From: Peteryoungia wuzhouensis
Lineage (GTDB): Bacteria > Pseudomonadota > Alphaproteobacteria > Rhizobiales > Rhizobiaceae
DNA: 39,711 bases
Direction of reading: 5' to 3'
Assembly: GCF_003205195.1 (NCBI RefSeq)
Contig: NZ_QJRY01000007.1
Coordinates: 289,585 to 329,295 of the forward strand
In this document: piece after piece, positions 8,703 through 16,754 of the stretch
How the letters are laid out: every line of letters begins with the position of its first letter
Position numbering within the stretch: position 1 is the first letter of the stretch
Made by a program: the position numbers and the translations under genes
The notes under the pieces: model-generated
What the model was told of the DNA's origin: nothing
The model's input: only the letters and a program-made list of their open reading frames with translations
The model's database searches: none

Positions 8703-8862
8703 GGCACGGGTTCCCGCTGAGGTGATCATGGCCACCTCAAAAGGCCCCCGCTTCGCCAGCTCCACCGTTCAAGACCATCTTGGCCGATCATCGATGTCGG
8801 TGCCCCGATCCCACACGAGGGAAGGGTTCGCGGATGATATCAACTAGCTTAAAGATCGGCAT
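8703..8862 (-). pseudogene. Remnant of PemK/MazF-like toxin gene
   Basis: Reading leftward from an ATG at 8862, the first codons give MPIFKLVDIIREPFPR, like the start of PemK/MazF-family toxins (x-D-I-V-x-V-P-F-P). A TGA interrupts after the 24th codon. The same frame goes on to NGGAGEAGAF, then a second stop; one frame over, VAMITSAG follows, matching the family's 'V.MITSA' segment. So there is one nonsense change and one frameshift. The coding signal fades at about 8703, where the convergent lprI-like gene ends, so the C-terminal half is gone. The start overlaps the end of the antitoxin remnant, as in intact modules of this kind. It should give no active toxin. Confidence 0.7.
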
Positions 8863-9069
8863 AGGCTCGACGGTCCGCTTCGCCGTCCCATTCGGAGAAG
8901 GTTGCGAATGGGTCTCTTGACGGAGGTTCCGACACCGCACGTGACAACAGGACCCGCCATCAGCCTCGATCGCATAGGCGATCACGTCGCCCTCCTTCAA
9001 TCGGAGGGCCGCCCGAACCGCTTGGGGAATCGTGGTCTGCGCCTTGCTGCTCAGCTTGCTGGTGATCAT
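8849..9069 (-). pseudogene. Frameshifted AbrB/SpoVT (PrlF-like) antitoxin gene
   Basis: From the ATG at 9069 the frame gives MITSKLSSKAQTTIPQAVRA and continues through a typical AbrB/MazE/SpoVT DNA-binding fold to about residue 38. The frame then leaves the family pattern at about 8951-8958. Adding one base there restores a frame that reads DPFATFSEW and RRAYADL to a TAA at 8849-8851, the usual tail of PrlF-like antitoxins, for an expected 73 residues. The simplest reading is a single-base deletion. The unshifted frame runs on to 8788 without resembling a protein. The ATG has a good GGGAGAGG upstream. The N-terminal DNA-binding part might still be made. Confidence 0.8.
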
Positions 9070-9087
9070 GATGGTACCTCTCCCAAA

Positions 9088-9116
9088 CAGGTATGGAATT
9101 TCATAATTTCAGCCAA
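9088..9116 (-). promoter_or_regulatory. Candidate promoter and operator of the antitoxin remnant
   Basis: On the minus strand, TTGGCT (9116-9111) and TACCTG (9093-9088) are 17 bases apart, 20 bases before the antitoxin start. A dyad TATGGAATTTCATA (9092-9105, 12 of 14 bases symmetric) lies across the spacer and -10, where an AbrB-type autorepressor would be expected to bind. This is inferred from layout; the -10 is poor. Confidence 0.35.
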
Positions 9117-9171
9117 GATGATGCAAAGCATCCAAAGTGACTGGCCTCATGCGGTGTGCTAACATCCTCGC

Positions 9172-9468
9172 ATGAAACAGGTCGAAGCCCTATCGCAGCT
9201 CAAGCGGCTTGCCCCAACGGTCCGGGCCATGGGGGCAACCGCACTGTTTGTTTTCGGTTCGACGGCCCGCGACGAAGCGAAACCAACAAGTGATCTGGAC
9301 CTGTTTATTGATCATGATCCAGCCCAGAAGTTTTCCCTGATTGAGCTTATCGGCATCCAGCAGTTTCTGGAGCAGGAGCTTTCGATGGCTATTGACCTCA
9401 CGACACGCAATAGCCTGCATCCCTTGCTCCGGGCCGATGTCGAGCGGACTGCGCTTCGGGTGTTTTGA
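9172..9468 (+). CDS. Minimal nucleotidyltransferase (MntA-like), orphan
   Basis: A 98-residue protein with the minimal nucleotidyltransferase signature: GSTAR at residues 29-33 and the metal-binding D-x-D at 41-43 (SDLDLFID). Small proteins of this type are usually the MntA antitoxin of HEPN/MNT modules, where they modify the HepT toxin. Here no HEPN gene follows: the next gene is a glutathione transferase. It may be an orphan antitoxin or have another target. No clear Shine-Dalgarno precedes the ATG at 9172. It faces away from the broken toxin-antitoxin pair across a 102-base spacer. Confidence 0.78.
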   Translation: MKQVEALSQLKRLAPTVRAMGATALFVFGSTARDEAKPTSDLDLFIDHDPAQKFSLIELIGIQQFLEQELSMAIDLTTRNSLHPLLRADVERTALRVF

Positions 9469-9506
9469 CTGCATCACACACATCCGAATTGGATGCATGA
9501 GGAGCG

Positions 9507-10166
9507 ATGGTGACGGAGCCTGCAAGCAGAAAATCACCCCAACTCTACGGCGCCGATTACAGCGTTTACGTGCGGATCGCGCGCCTTGCCCTTCTGGAAA
9601 AAGGCGTTGCCTATGATCTCGTGCCGGTCGACATCTTTGCCGAAGACGGGATTCCAGCAGCGCATCGGCAGAGGCATCCTTTCGGAAAAATCCCGGCCTT
9701 CGAACACGGCGATTTCCATCTCTACGAGACCGGCGCCATCACCCGCTATGTCGACGAGGCCTTTGACGGGCCGGCGCTCCAGCCTGCCGATGCGAAAACG
9801 CGCGCCAGGATGAACCAGATCATCAGCATTGCTGATGGCTATGTGTATCCGCAGATGGTCTGGGGGCTGTATGTGGAATGCATCGAAAAGCCGAAGCGGG
9901 GGGAAACTCCGGATGAAGGGCGCGTGGAGACAGCGCGCGGCGTTGCCCGGATCACGCTCGGCGTGCTCGCCGGCTTTCTTTCCGAGCAGCAGTGGATGTG
10001 TGGCGACACACTCACGCTGGCGGATCTTCATCTGGCGCCGATGATCGCCTATGCGCTGGAGGTGCCGGAGCTGCGCCAGATGTTTGCGGAGTACGGCAAT
10101 CTCGGCGATTGGTGGCAGATGGTGACAGCGCTGGAGAGTTTTCAGGAAACGCAGCCTTCTTCGTAA
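9507..10166 (+). CDS. Glutathione S-transferase family protein
   Basis: A 219-residue protein with the two-domain GST layout. The thioredoxin-like N-terminal half (about residues 10-88) has a Ser/Tyr-containing first turn (YGADYSVYVR), the cis-Pro segment (KIPAFEHG, about 61-68) and the glutathione-binding acidic-Ser/Thr equivalent (YETGAITRYV, about 73-82). The C-terminal helical domain has the LTLADLHLAP N-capping region at about 171-180. It likely conjugates or reduces with glutathione in the cytoplasm; the substrate is unknown. AGGAG at 9500-9504 is only two bases from the ATG, so a GTG one codon later (9510) may be the true start. It stands alone, convergent with the LysR gene. Confidence 0.87.
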   Translation: MVTEPASRKSPQLYGADYSVYVRIARLALLEKGVAYDLVPVDIFAEDGIPAAHRQRHPFGKIPAFEHGDFHLYETGAITRYVDEAFDGPALQPADAKTRARMNQIISIADGYVYPQMVWGLYVECIEKPKRGETPDEGRVETARGVARITLGVLAGFLSEQQWMCGDTLTLADLHLAPMIAYALEVPELRQMFAEYGNLGDWWQMVTALESFQETQPSS

Positions 10167-10206
10167 TCGGCGCCGTCGATATTGCGCTATTTTCCTATTT
10201 GCCTAA

Positions 10207-11127
10207 TTACGCACCCTGCTCCACCCCGTCATGGGCTTCTTCCGCCCGCTCCCCCAGCCAGGCCACAAACGCTTTGACCGCCGGGCGTTTCGCGGCCGCT
10301 GGCGCGACCGTGGCAAAGTAGGCGGTGCCGAGGTCGAGGGCGCCATCGGGCCAGGGTTTGAGGCTGCCGTCGGCGACGAGGGTGTCGGTGATCGAGCGCC
10401 AGCCAAGCATCAGGCCGCGGCCGTCCAGCGCCGCCTGCACGGCCTGGACGTAGTTGTCGAAGATGTGGGAGGGGCCGCGCGGCTTGGGCAGGTCGCGTCG
10501 GCTAAGATAATCGGTCCAGCCTTCCCAGTGGCGCGCCTCGACGGTGCGGACATGAATGAGCGGGGCGGCGTCGAGCCCCTCTCCTTTCGCCAGCAGGCTC
10601 TCGACCAGCGCCGGACGGCCGACGGGGCAGACGGTCTCGTCGAAGAGGCGGAGCGTCGTGCCATCAGTCCAGGTGCCGCGACCGTAGCGCAAGACAAGAT
10701 CAGTGCCGGGCCACATCTGCGGGAGGTCGGTGGGCGGCACCTGGACATTGACGAAGAAGCCCGGATGGAGGGCGTAGAAGTCGCTCAGACGCGGCATCAG
10801 CCAGTGGGTGGCCAGCCCCATGGTGCAGGCGACGGTGAGGCGCTGGTCTTCGAGGCCGGCGCTGGTGCGGATTTCCTCGATCGTGTCGGCGATCAGGTCG
10901 AGGCCGTCGCGGGTGGCGCGGGCGAGCTCAAGGCCGGGTTCGGTGAGCCGTACCGGCCGGGTCGAGCGATCGATCAGAACGGCGCCGACATGCTCTTCCA
11001 GGGCCTTCAGGGCTTGCGTCACGGCGGGCTGGGTGACGTTCAAGGCGGTCGCTGCCTCGCGCATCGAGCCGAGGCGGGCGACGGCCTCGAAGGTGGTCAG
11101 AAGACGTAAGGGCGGAAGACGGCTCAA
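10207..11127 (-). CDS. LysR-family transcriptional regulator (GcvA-like), TTG start
   Basis: A 306-residue LysR regulator. The winged helix-turn-helix is at residues about 5-62 (FEAVARLGSMREAATALN, then TQPAVTQALKALEEHVG) and the effector-binding domain fills the rest (about 90-295). The N-terminal 'LPPLRLLTTFEAVAR' resembles the GcvA/AmpR subgroup. The start is TTG at 11127, supported by a strong GGAGG six bases upstream; there is no ATG in that place. It is divergent from the dioxygenase-aldolase-amidase genes, the usual LysR arrangement, so it probably controls them. The inducer is unknown. Confidence 0.9.
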   Translation of the reverse strand: MSRLPPLRLLTTFEAVARLGSMREAATALNVTQPAVTQALKALEEHVGAVLIDRSTRPVRLTEPGLELARATRDGLDLIADTIEEIRTSAGLEDQRLTVACTMGLATHWLMPRLSDFYALHPGFFVNVQVPPTDLPQMWPGTDLVLRYGRGTWTDGTTLRLFDETVCPVGRPALVESLLAKGEGLDAAPLIHVRTVEARHWEGWTDYLSRRDLPKPRGPSHIFDNYVQAVQAALDGRGLMLGWRSITDTLVADGSLKPWPDGALDLGTAYFATVAPAAAKRPAVKAFVAWLGERAEEAHDGVEQGA

Positions 11128-11183
11128 CTTAACCTCCAGCTTAACTCAGCATAAGCATAATCGCTCTGGCCTCGCCTGTTAAG
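11128..11183. promoter_or_regulatory. CTTAAC repeats between LysR and dioxygenase genes
   Basis: The divergent region contains CTTAAC twice as a direct repeat (11128-11133 and 11140-11145) and once inverted (GTTAAG, 11178-11183). One copy adjoins the LysR start and ribosome binding site. LysR proteins bind dyads in such spacers, so this is a candidate operator; it is a pattern seen in the sequence with no support beyond position. Confidence 0.3.
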
Positions 11184-11244
11184 TCGGATGATGATCGTCA
11201 AATCCGATCCGCTCTATCGCTGCCCCAGCTTAAGGAAATTCGCT

Positions 11245-12381
11245 GTGAATATGCATGTTGCCGCAGGCGCCGTGACCCTGGCCGAAAAAGGGCTGAACCT
11301 GCCGCTCTCCGAGGGAAAGCAGGCCTATTTCAATTATTACTGGCTGCGCGACAATTGTCCCTCCTCCTTCGACAGCACGACGCGCGAACGCAGCTTCGAC
11401 ATCTTCCACCTCTCTGCTGCTCCGCGCGCTGCCAGTGCCGAGATCGAAGACGGGACGCTTGTCATCCGCTGGGCGGGCGAGAACCATGTGTCGCGCTTTC
11501 CGCTGTCGCTGCTTGAACTCTACACCGAAGGCAAACATCGGCCTGACCCCGCCGACCTGCCGCGCAAGGCCTGGTTCAGCGACCACTATCCAAACATTCC
11601 CCGCTTCTCGCAGCCGGAGCTGATGCGCGATCCGAAGAAGGTTGCAGAATGGCTGGAGGCGATGATCGTCGAGGGGCTGACGATCGTCACCGACATGCCC
11701 GACAGCAACGAGGGGCTGACAGAGACCGTCAAGCTGATGGGCCATGTGCGGCCGACCTTCTTCGGCGAATATTTTGATGTGAAGACGCATATCAACCCGA
11801 CCAATACGGCCTATACGGCCAAGGCGCTGGAGCTGCATACCGACACGCCGGCCGAGGAGCATGCGCCGGGCATCCAGTTCCTGCATTGCCGGGCCAATAC
11901 CGTCGAAGGCGGCATGAGCATCTATTCGGACGGCGTGGCGGTGGCGAATGCCTTCCGCGAGATCGACCCTGATGGCTTCAAGCTCTTGTCGGAGATCGAC
12001 ATTCCGTTCTTCTGCGAACACGACACCTACGACATGCGCTCGCGGCAGCGGGTGATCGAGCTCGACAAACACGGCGAGGTCTCTGGCCTGACGATCAGCC
12101 AGCATATGGCTGACATGTTCGACCTGCCGCAGACCGTGCTCGACGATTATTATCCGGCCTTCTGCCGCTTCGGCAAAATGCTGCAGGACGACAGGTTCAT
12201 GATGCGCTTCCTGATGAAGGCGGGGGAGTGCATGGTGTTCGACAACCACCGCATCGTGCATGGGCGTTTGGCCTATTCGGCGACCAGCGGCGATCGCTAT
12301 CTGCGCGGCTGTTATGCCGATCGGGAGGAGATGCGCTCGACCTATCGCGCGCTGACGACGGAAGGACGGTTCAAGGCATGA
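11245..12381 (+). CDS. TauD/TfdA-family dioxygenase, gamma-butyrobetaine hydroxylase-like
   Basis: A 378-residue 2-oxoglutarate/Fe(II) dioxygenase. An N-terminal DUF971-like domain (WLRDNCPSSFD near residues 33-43) precedes the TauD fold, the build of gamma-butyrobetaine and trimethyllysine hydroxylases. The iron ligands are visible: HTD at residues 198-200 and the distal His339 in NHRIVHGR. The GTG at 11245 is preferred, with AAGGA at 11232-11236; the ATG at 11251 is close behind. An ATG at 11188 in the same frame lacks a ribosome site and adds an unrelated N-terminus. It probably hydroxylates a trimethylammonium or similar acid, perhaps gamma-butyrobetaine, but the partners differ from known carnitine operons. 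Its stop overlaps the aldolase start (ATGA). Confidence 0.85.
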   Translation: MNMHVAAGAVTLAEKGLNLPLSEGKQAYFNYYWLRDNCPSSFDSTTRERSFDIFHLSAAPRAASAEIEDGTLVIRWAGENHVSRFPLSLLELYTEGKHRPDPADLPRKAWFSDHYPNIPRFSQPELMRDPKKVAEWLEAMIVEGLTIVTDMPDSNEGLTETVKLMGHVRPTFFGEYFDVKTHINPTNTAYTAKALELHTDTPAEEHAPGIQFLHCRANTVEGGMSIYSDGVAVANAFREIDPDGFKLLSEIDIPFFCEHDTYDMRSRQRVIELDKHGEVSGLTISQHMADMFDLPQTVLDDYYPAFCRFGKMLQDDRFMMRFLMKAGECMVFDNHRIVHGRLAYSATSGDRYLRGCYADREEMRSTYRALTTEGRFKA

Positions 12382-13142
12382 ATATCGCGGCTTCCGGAAA
12401 CGATATGCTCGACGATGCAGCGCTGACTGCGCTGCGTCAGGATCTTGCTGCTGCCTTCCGGCTTTGCCATCGCTTCGGCTGGAGCGAGTCGGTCGGCAAT
12501 CATTTCAGTGCTGCCGTCTCTGCAAATGGGCGGAAATTTCTGCTCAATCCGCGCTGGCAGCATTTTGCCACGGTCAAGGCGAGCGATCTGCTGCTGCTCG
12601 ATGCCGATGATCCCGTTGTGATGAACAGGCCCAATGCGCCCGATCCATCGGCCTGGACGGTGCATGGCACGCTGCACCGGATGTTGCCGGAGGCGCGCGT
12701 GATCCTGCATTGCCATTCGCCCTATGCGGTGGCGCTCTCCTGCCTGAAAGACCCGACGCTTCTGCCGCTCGACAACAACACGGCGCGCTTCTTCGGGCGG
12801 ATCGGCTATGACCTCGACTTTGGCGGGATTGCGGACGCGGCGGAAGAAGGCGAGCGGCTGGCGGAGATGATCCGGGGCAAGGCGGTGCTGGTCATGGGCA
12901 ATCACGGGGTTTCGGTTGCTGGTGAAACCGTGGCGGATGCCTTCGAGGACCTGTATTTCTTCGAGAAGGCGGCGCAGACGATGGTGCTGGCGCTTTCGAC
13001 CGGCAAGCCGCTGGCGGTGCTGTCGGACGAGATCGCGCAGGGGACCTCGGATGGTTGGATTCCGTATCGCGGCATGGCGGAGAAGCATTTTGCGTATTTG
13101 AAGTCGTGCCTCGACAAGGAGGATCCGACGTACCGGGATTGA
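12378..13142 (+). CDS. Class II aldolase/adducin family protein
   Basis: A 254-residue member of the class II aldolase family (fuculose-1-phosphate aldolase fold). Zinc ligands appear as HCHSPYA (about residues 112-118) and GNHG (about 174-177), with the NHFS segment near residue 40. The family holds aldolases, epimerases and decarboxylases, and some members close to this length act on non-phosphorylated hydroxy acids. It is translationally coupled to the dioxygenase gene by a four-base overlap, so the two probably act in sequence: hydroxylation, then retro-aldol cleavage of the product. That order is an inference. Confidence 0.85.
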   Translation: MNIAASGNDMLDDAALTALRQDLAAAFRLCHRFGWSESVGNHFSAAVSANGRKFLLNPRWQHFATVKASDLLLLDADDPVVMNRPNAPDPSAWTVHGTLHRMLPEARVILHCHSPYAVALSCLKDPTLLPLDNNTARFFGRIGYDLDFGGIADAAEEGERLAEMIRGKAVLVMGNHGVSVAGETVADAFEDLYFFEKAAQTMVLALSTGKPLAVLSDEIAQGTSDGWIPYRGMAEKHFAYLKSCLDKEDPTYRD

Positions 13143-13268
13143 GATCCAGACGGCAGCGGATGCCTCCCTCGCGTTTGCTTTCGTGACGGATGGTCGACAC
13201 GCATTGCGCGAACACCACGCCGCCCCTATCTGTTTCGGGTCACGAAAACGGGTGGAGGAGCAGCATCC

Positions 13269-14054
13269 ATGAGGGCCGAACGGATCAAGGTGGCGCTGGC
13301 ACAGGTGCTGCCGGGCGCGGATATCGAGGTTCTCTTCGCACAGGCGGCAGCGGAAAGCGCAGATGTCATCGTCTTTCCGGAAATGTTCTCGAATGGATAT
13401 GGCCGGTATGAAACGACGCCGTCCGGCCGCGCGGCGTGGATCGAGGCGGCAGAGGCGATCGACGGCGCCTTTGTCGAACGGTTTCGCCAGGCGGCGCTTC
13501 GTCACCGGATCGCCACTGTCGTGACCCTGCTGGAGCGGGGTGAAGAAAAGCCGTTCAACACAGCCCTTCTCATCGACCGGCAGGGCCAGACGGTGTTGCG
13601 GCAGCGCAAGCGGCACATCTGCTTTTTCGACAATCCGGAAGATGCCTGCGCTGCCGGGGAGCGGTCGGACGTGACCGAACTCGTCACCGCGCATGGCTCG
13701 GTCACCGTCGGGCTGATGATCTGCATGGACCGGGAGTTTCCCGATGTCGCCACGGACCTGATGCGGGCGGGCGCCGAGATCATTCTGGTTCCCAACAGTT
13801 GCGCGCTGGTCGACGATGCCGAAATCGGAGATGTGCGGCTGGCCGGCATTCGTGCCACGGCCTACCAGACTGTGACCTGCATGGCGGTGGCGAACTATCC
13901 TGAGCCGAAAGATGACGGGCATTCGGTGGCTGTCGATGAACTGGGCCACGTCGTTTCCATCGGGCCGACAGAAGCCGGCTTGGTGTTCGCCGCGTTCGAT
14001 CTGACCAGAGTGCGCGAGACACAGAAGCAGGAGTGGTTCCGGCGGAAACGCTGA
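13269..14054 (+). CDS. Carbon-nitrogen hydrolase (nitrilase superfamily)
   Basis: A 261-residue member of the nitrilase superfamily with the complete catalytic set: Glu38 (FPEMF), Lys114 (RQRKRH) and Cys152 (ICMDREFP). Such enzymes cut amides, carbamoyl groups or, less often, nitriles. Length fits a single-domain amidase; the glutamine-dependent synthetase extension is absent. GGAGGAG at about 13255 supports the ATG at 13269. It lies 126 bases after the aldolase gene on the same strand and may belong to the same LysR-controlled set, or have its own promoter. Substrate unknown. Confidence 0.87.
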   Translation: MRAERIKVALAQVLPGADIEVLFAQAAAESADVIVFPEMFSNGYGRYETTPSGRAAWIEAAEAIDGAFVERFRQAALRHRIATVVTLLERGEEKPFNTALLIDRQGQTVLRQRKRHICFFDNPEDACAAGERSDVTELVTAHGSVTVGLMICMDREFPDVATDLMRAGAEIILVPNSCALVDDAEIGDVRLAGIRATAYQTVTCMAVANYPEPKDDGHSVAVDELGHVVSIGPTEAGLVFAAFDLTRVRETQKQEWFRRKR

Positions 14055-14075
14055 ACATTTATCCAAATGCACGTG

Positions 14076-14504
14076 TCAGCCGCGTCCATCCGGATATTCG
14101 GCGGGGCCCTTGATCTCGATCGTGTTGCCGAAAGGGTCCTTTACGTAGAAGGAATGGCCCATGCCGCGGGCGCCGCCGTGCATGGCTTCGCGGTCGATGG
14201 TGACTTTGTGGCGGGCAAGATGGGCGCGCAACTCGTCGTGGTCGAAGGGGCCTGTGGCGATGCAGATGTGATCGACGTTACGGCCGCCTGCGACCGGTGG
14301 GGCGGCTTTGTGGCCGCCGGGATGGGTGATGTCCCAGAGAACGATCAAGGCCGCGCCGCACCAGACCTGCTCCATGCCGAGCGCCGGATAGGTGTAGCCC
14401 GGGCGGCAGCCCAGAACCTCGTGATAGAAGCGAAGTGCCTTTTCCATGTCGTCGACGATGAAGACGACGTGGTCGATGCCGACGAGGCTGAAGGGGACGG
14501 TCAT
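14076..14504 (-). CDS. VOC family (glyoxalase/bleomycin-resistance-like) protein
   Basis: A 142-residue protein with one VOC domain of paired beta-alpha-beta-beta-beta units. Metal-ligand candidates are His at about residue 12 (GIDHVVF), His at about 80 (VDHICIA) and Glu at about 130 (GNTIEIKGP); the family's F-Y-V-K-D-P-F-G-N turn precedes the last. It resembles glyoxalase/dioxygenase-like VOC proteins; the reaction cannot be told. The ATG at 14504 is chosen for the TGGAG just upstream. It converges on the nitrilase-family gene, whose stop is 21 bases away. Confidence 0.83.
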   Translation of the reverse strand: MTVPFSLVGIDHVVFIVDDMEKALRFYHEVLGCRPGYTYPALGMEQVWCGAALIVLWDITHPGGHKAAPPVAGGRNVDHICIATGPFDHDELRAHLARHKVTIDREAMHGGARGMGHSFYVKDPFGNTIEIKGPAEYPDGRG

Positions 14505-14687
14505 GGCGGCTCCAGATGTGCGGGACATTCAGGTTTGGGCGACCGTTCGGGCCGGTTGCCCGCCTTACCGTCTGTCTTGGCAGCGAGGTCTTGACCGCGT
14601 CGTCTTCGCTGCACCTGGATGGCCGCTTTCCAAGGGCAGGCAGTGTGAGGAGGCGGCGGACCGCCTCCTGGTCGTTCAGGTCATGCC

Positions 14688-16523
14688 TTATTCCGGCAGA
14701 ATGCGAACGGCGCCCTTGTCGGCCGAGGCGGCAAAGGCGGCATAGGCCTTGAGCGCGGTCGTAACGTTGCGCTTGCGCTTTTCGGCAGGCTGCCAGCCCT
14801 TGGCGTCCTGCTCGGCGCGGCGGCGCTCCAGTTCGGCCGGGTCGATGGCGAGGTTGATCGTGCGGTTCGGGATGTCGATCTCGATCAGGTCGCCTTCCTG
14901 GACGAGGCCGATCGCGCCGCCCTGGGCTGCTTCCGGCGAGGCGTGGCCGATGGAGAGGCCGGAGGTGCCGCCGGAGAAGCGGCCGTCGGTGATCAGCGCG
15001 CAGGCCTTGCCGAGGCCCTTCGACTTCAGATAGCTCGTCGGATAGAGCATTTCCTGCATGCCGGGGCCGCCCTTGGGGCCTTCGTAACGGATGACGACGA
15101 CGTCGCCGGCCTTGATCTCGTTGGACAGGATCGCCTTGACCGAGGCGTCCTGGCTTTCGAAGACGCGGGCCGGGCCGGAGAATTTGAGGATGGATTCATC
15201 CACACCGGCCGTCTTCACGATACAGCCGTCGAGCGCGATGTTGCCGTAGAGCACGGCCAGACCGCCATCCTTGGAGAAGGGCTTTTCGACCGAGCGGATG
15301 ACACCCTTGTCCGAGTCGGTGTCCAGTTCATCCCAGCGCGAGGACTGCGAGAAGGCGACCTGGGTCGGCACGCCGCCGGGGGCGGCCTTGAAGAAGGTGC
15401 GGACTGTCTCGGAATTGGTGCGGGTGATGTCCCAGCGGTTGATGGCGTCGCCGAGCGTCGGGGCGTGCACGGTCTTGCAATCGGTGTTGAGCAGGCCGCC
15501 GCGTTCGAGTTCGCCGAGGATGCGCATGATGCCGCCGGCGCGGTGCACGTCTTCCATGTGCACGTCCTGCTTGGCGGGAGCAACCTTGGAGAGGCAGGGC
15601 ACGCGGCGCGACAGGCGGTCGATGTCGTCCATGGTGAAATCGACGCCGCCTTCATACGCGGCTGCGAGGATGTGCAGAACCGTGTTGGTCGAGCCGCCCA
15701 TGGCGATATCGAGCGCCATGGCGTTCTCGAAGGCTTCCTTCGTTGCGATCGAGCGCGGCAGGACGCTGTCGTCGTCCTGTTCGTAATAACGGCGGGCGAG
15801 GTCGACGATCAGGTGGCCGGCCTCGACGAAGAGGCGCTTGCGGTCGGAATGGGTGGCGAGCGTCGAGCCGTTGCCGGGCAGCGAGAGACCCAGCGCTTCG
15901 GTCAGGCAGTTCATCGAATTGGCGGTGAACATGCCCGAGCAGGAACCGCAGGTCGGACAGGCCGAGCGTTCGATGGTGTTGACGTCCTCGTCGGAAATCT
16001 TGTCGTCCGCCGCGGCAACCATGGCGTCGACGAGGTCAAGCGCAACCGTCTTGCCATGCATGACGACCTTGCCGGCCTCCATCGGGCCACCGGAGACGAA
16101 GACGGCGGGGATGTTCAGGCGCATGGCGGCCGAGAGCATGCCGGGGGTGATCTTGTCGCAGTTCGAAATGCAGACCATGGCATCGGCGCAGTGGGCGTTG
16201 ACCATGTATTCGACCGAGTCGGAGATGATCTCGCGCGACGGCAGCGAATAGAGCATGCCGTCATGGCCCATGGCGATGCCGTCATCGACCGCGATGGTGT
16301 TGAATTCCTTCGCCACGCCGCCGGCGGCCTCAATCTCACGAGCGACGAGCTGGCCGAGATCCTTCAGGTGGACGTGGCCGGGCACGAACTGGGTAAACGA
16401 GTTGACGACCGCGATGATCGGCTTGCCGAAATCGCCGTCCTTCATGCCGGTGGCGCGCCAGAGGCCGCGCGCGCCCGCCATGTTGCGGCCGTGGGTGGTG
16501 GTTCTCGAACGATAGACGGGCAT
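14688..16523 (-). CDS. ilvD: Dihydroxy-acid dehydratase
   Basis: A 611-residue IlvD, the usual length. It removes water from 2,3-dihydroxy-isovalerate and -methylvalerate in valine and isoleucine synthesis. Cluster cysteines are in [10 protein letters not shown] (Cys122) and [15 protein letters not shown] (Cys189/192/195). The third N-terminal cysteine of the [2Fe-2S] plant/mycobacterial type is not seen, which favours the E. coli-like [4Fe-4S] type. The catalytic Ser region ([10 protein letters not shown]) is near residue 522. The ATG at 16523 has GAGGT upstream; an in-frame start 15 codons earlier lacks support. It stands alone. Confidence 0.97.
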   Translation of the reverse strand: MPVYRSRTTTHGRNMAGARGLWRATGMKDGDFGKPIIAVVNSFTQFVPGHVHLKDLGQLVAREIEAAGGVAKEFNTIAVDDGIAMGHDGMLYSLPSREIISDSVEYMVNAHCADAMVCISNCDKITPGMLSAAMRLNIPAVFVSGGPMEAGKVVMHGKTVALDLVDAMVAAADDKISDEDVNTIERSACPTCGSCSGMFTANSMNCLTEALGLSLPGNGSTLATHSDRKRLFVEAGHLIVDLARRYYEQDDDSVLPRSIATKEAFENAMALDIAMGGSTNTVLHILAAAYEGGVDFTMDDIDRLSRRVPCLSKVAPAKQDVHMEDVHRAGGIMRILGELERGGLLNTDCKTVHAPTLGDAINRWDITRTNSETVRTFFKAAPGGVPTQVAFSQSSRWDELDTDSDKGVIRSVEKPFSKDGGLAVLYGNIALDGCIVKTAGVDESILKFSGPARVFESQDASVKAILSNEIKAGDVVVIRYEGPKGGPGMQEMLYPTSYLKSKGLGKACALITDGRFSGGTSGLSIGHASPEAAQGGAIGLVQEGDLIEIDIPNRTINLAIDPAELERRRAEQDAKGWQPAEKRKRNVTTALKAYAAFAASADKGAVRILPE

Positions 16524-16754
16524 GGGTGTTACCTCAATGTCGGTTCTGGCCCGCAGGCAAACGCCCAATGGCGCTCGGCGCGCGGTGCCCTTTTTGGAAA
16601 GGATCTAAGCCAAGGTGGCGATCCTGTCACTAGCAGCTTCCCTGAAATCGGTACGGTTTCCGGCTCTGGACCCGCACGACAATTCGCATTTGAGTGATCG
16701 CGTTAAGCCCGGGGCAAGACGTCTCTCCTAATCTTTGACGGCGAAGGAGGCGTC

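Noticed and set aside
9469..9506. Missing HepT partner after the nucleotidyltransferase gene
   Set aside because: No HEPN-like frame exists in either strand around 9070-9510; only the glutathione transferase gene follows.
11129..11145. Possible CtrA box (TTAA-N7-TTAA)
   Set aside because: The two TTAA are eight bases apart, not seven, so it does not match the consensus.
14943..16697. Long plus-strand frame of 584 codons opposite ilvD
   Set aside because: It is the shadow of ilvD, a secure gene, caused by codon bias in GC-rich DNA; the translation has no recognisable domain.
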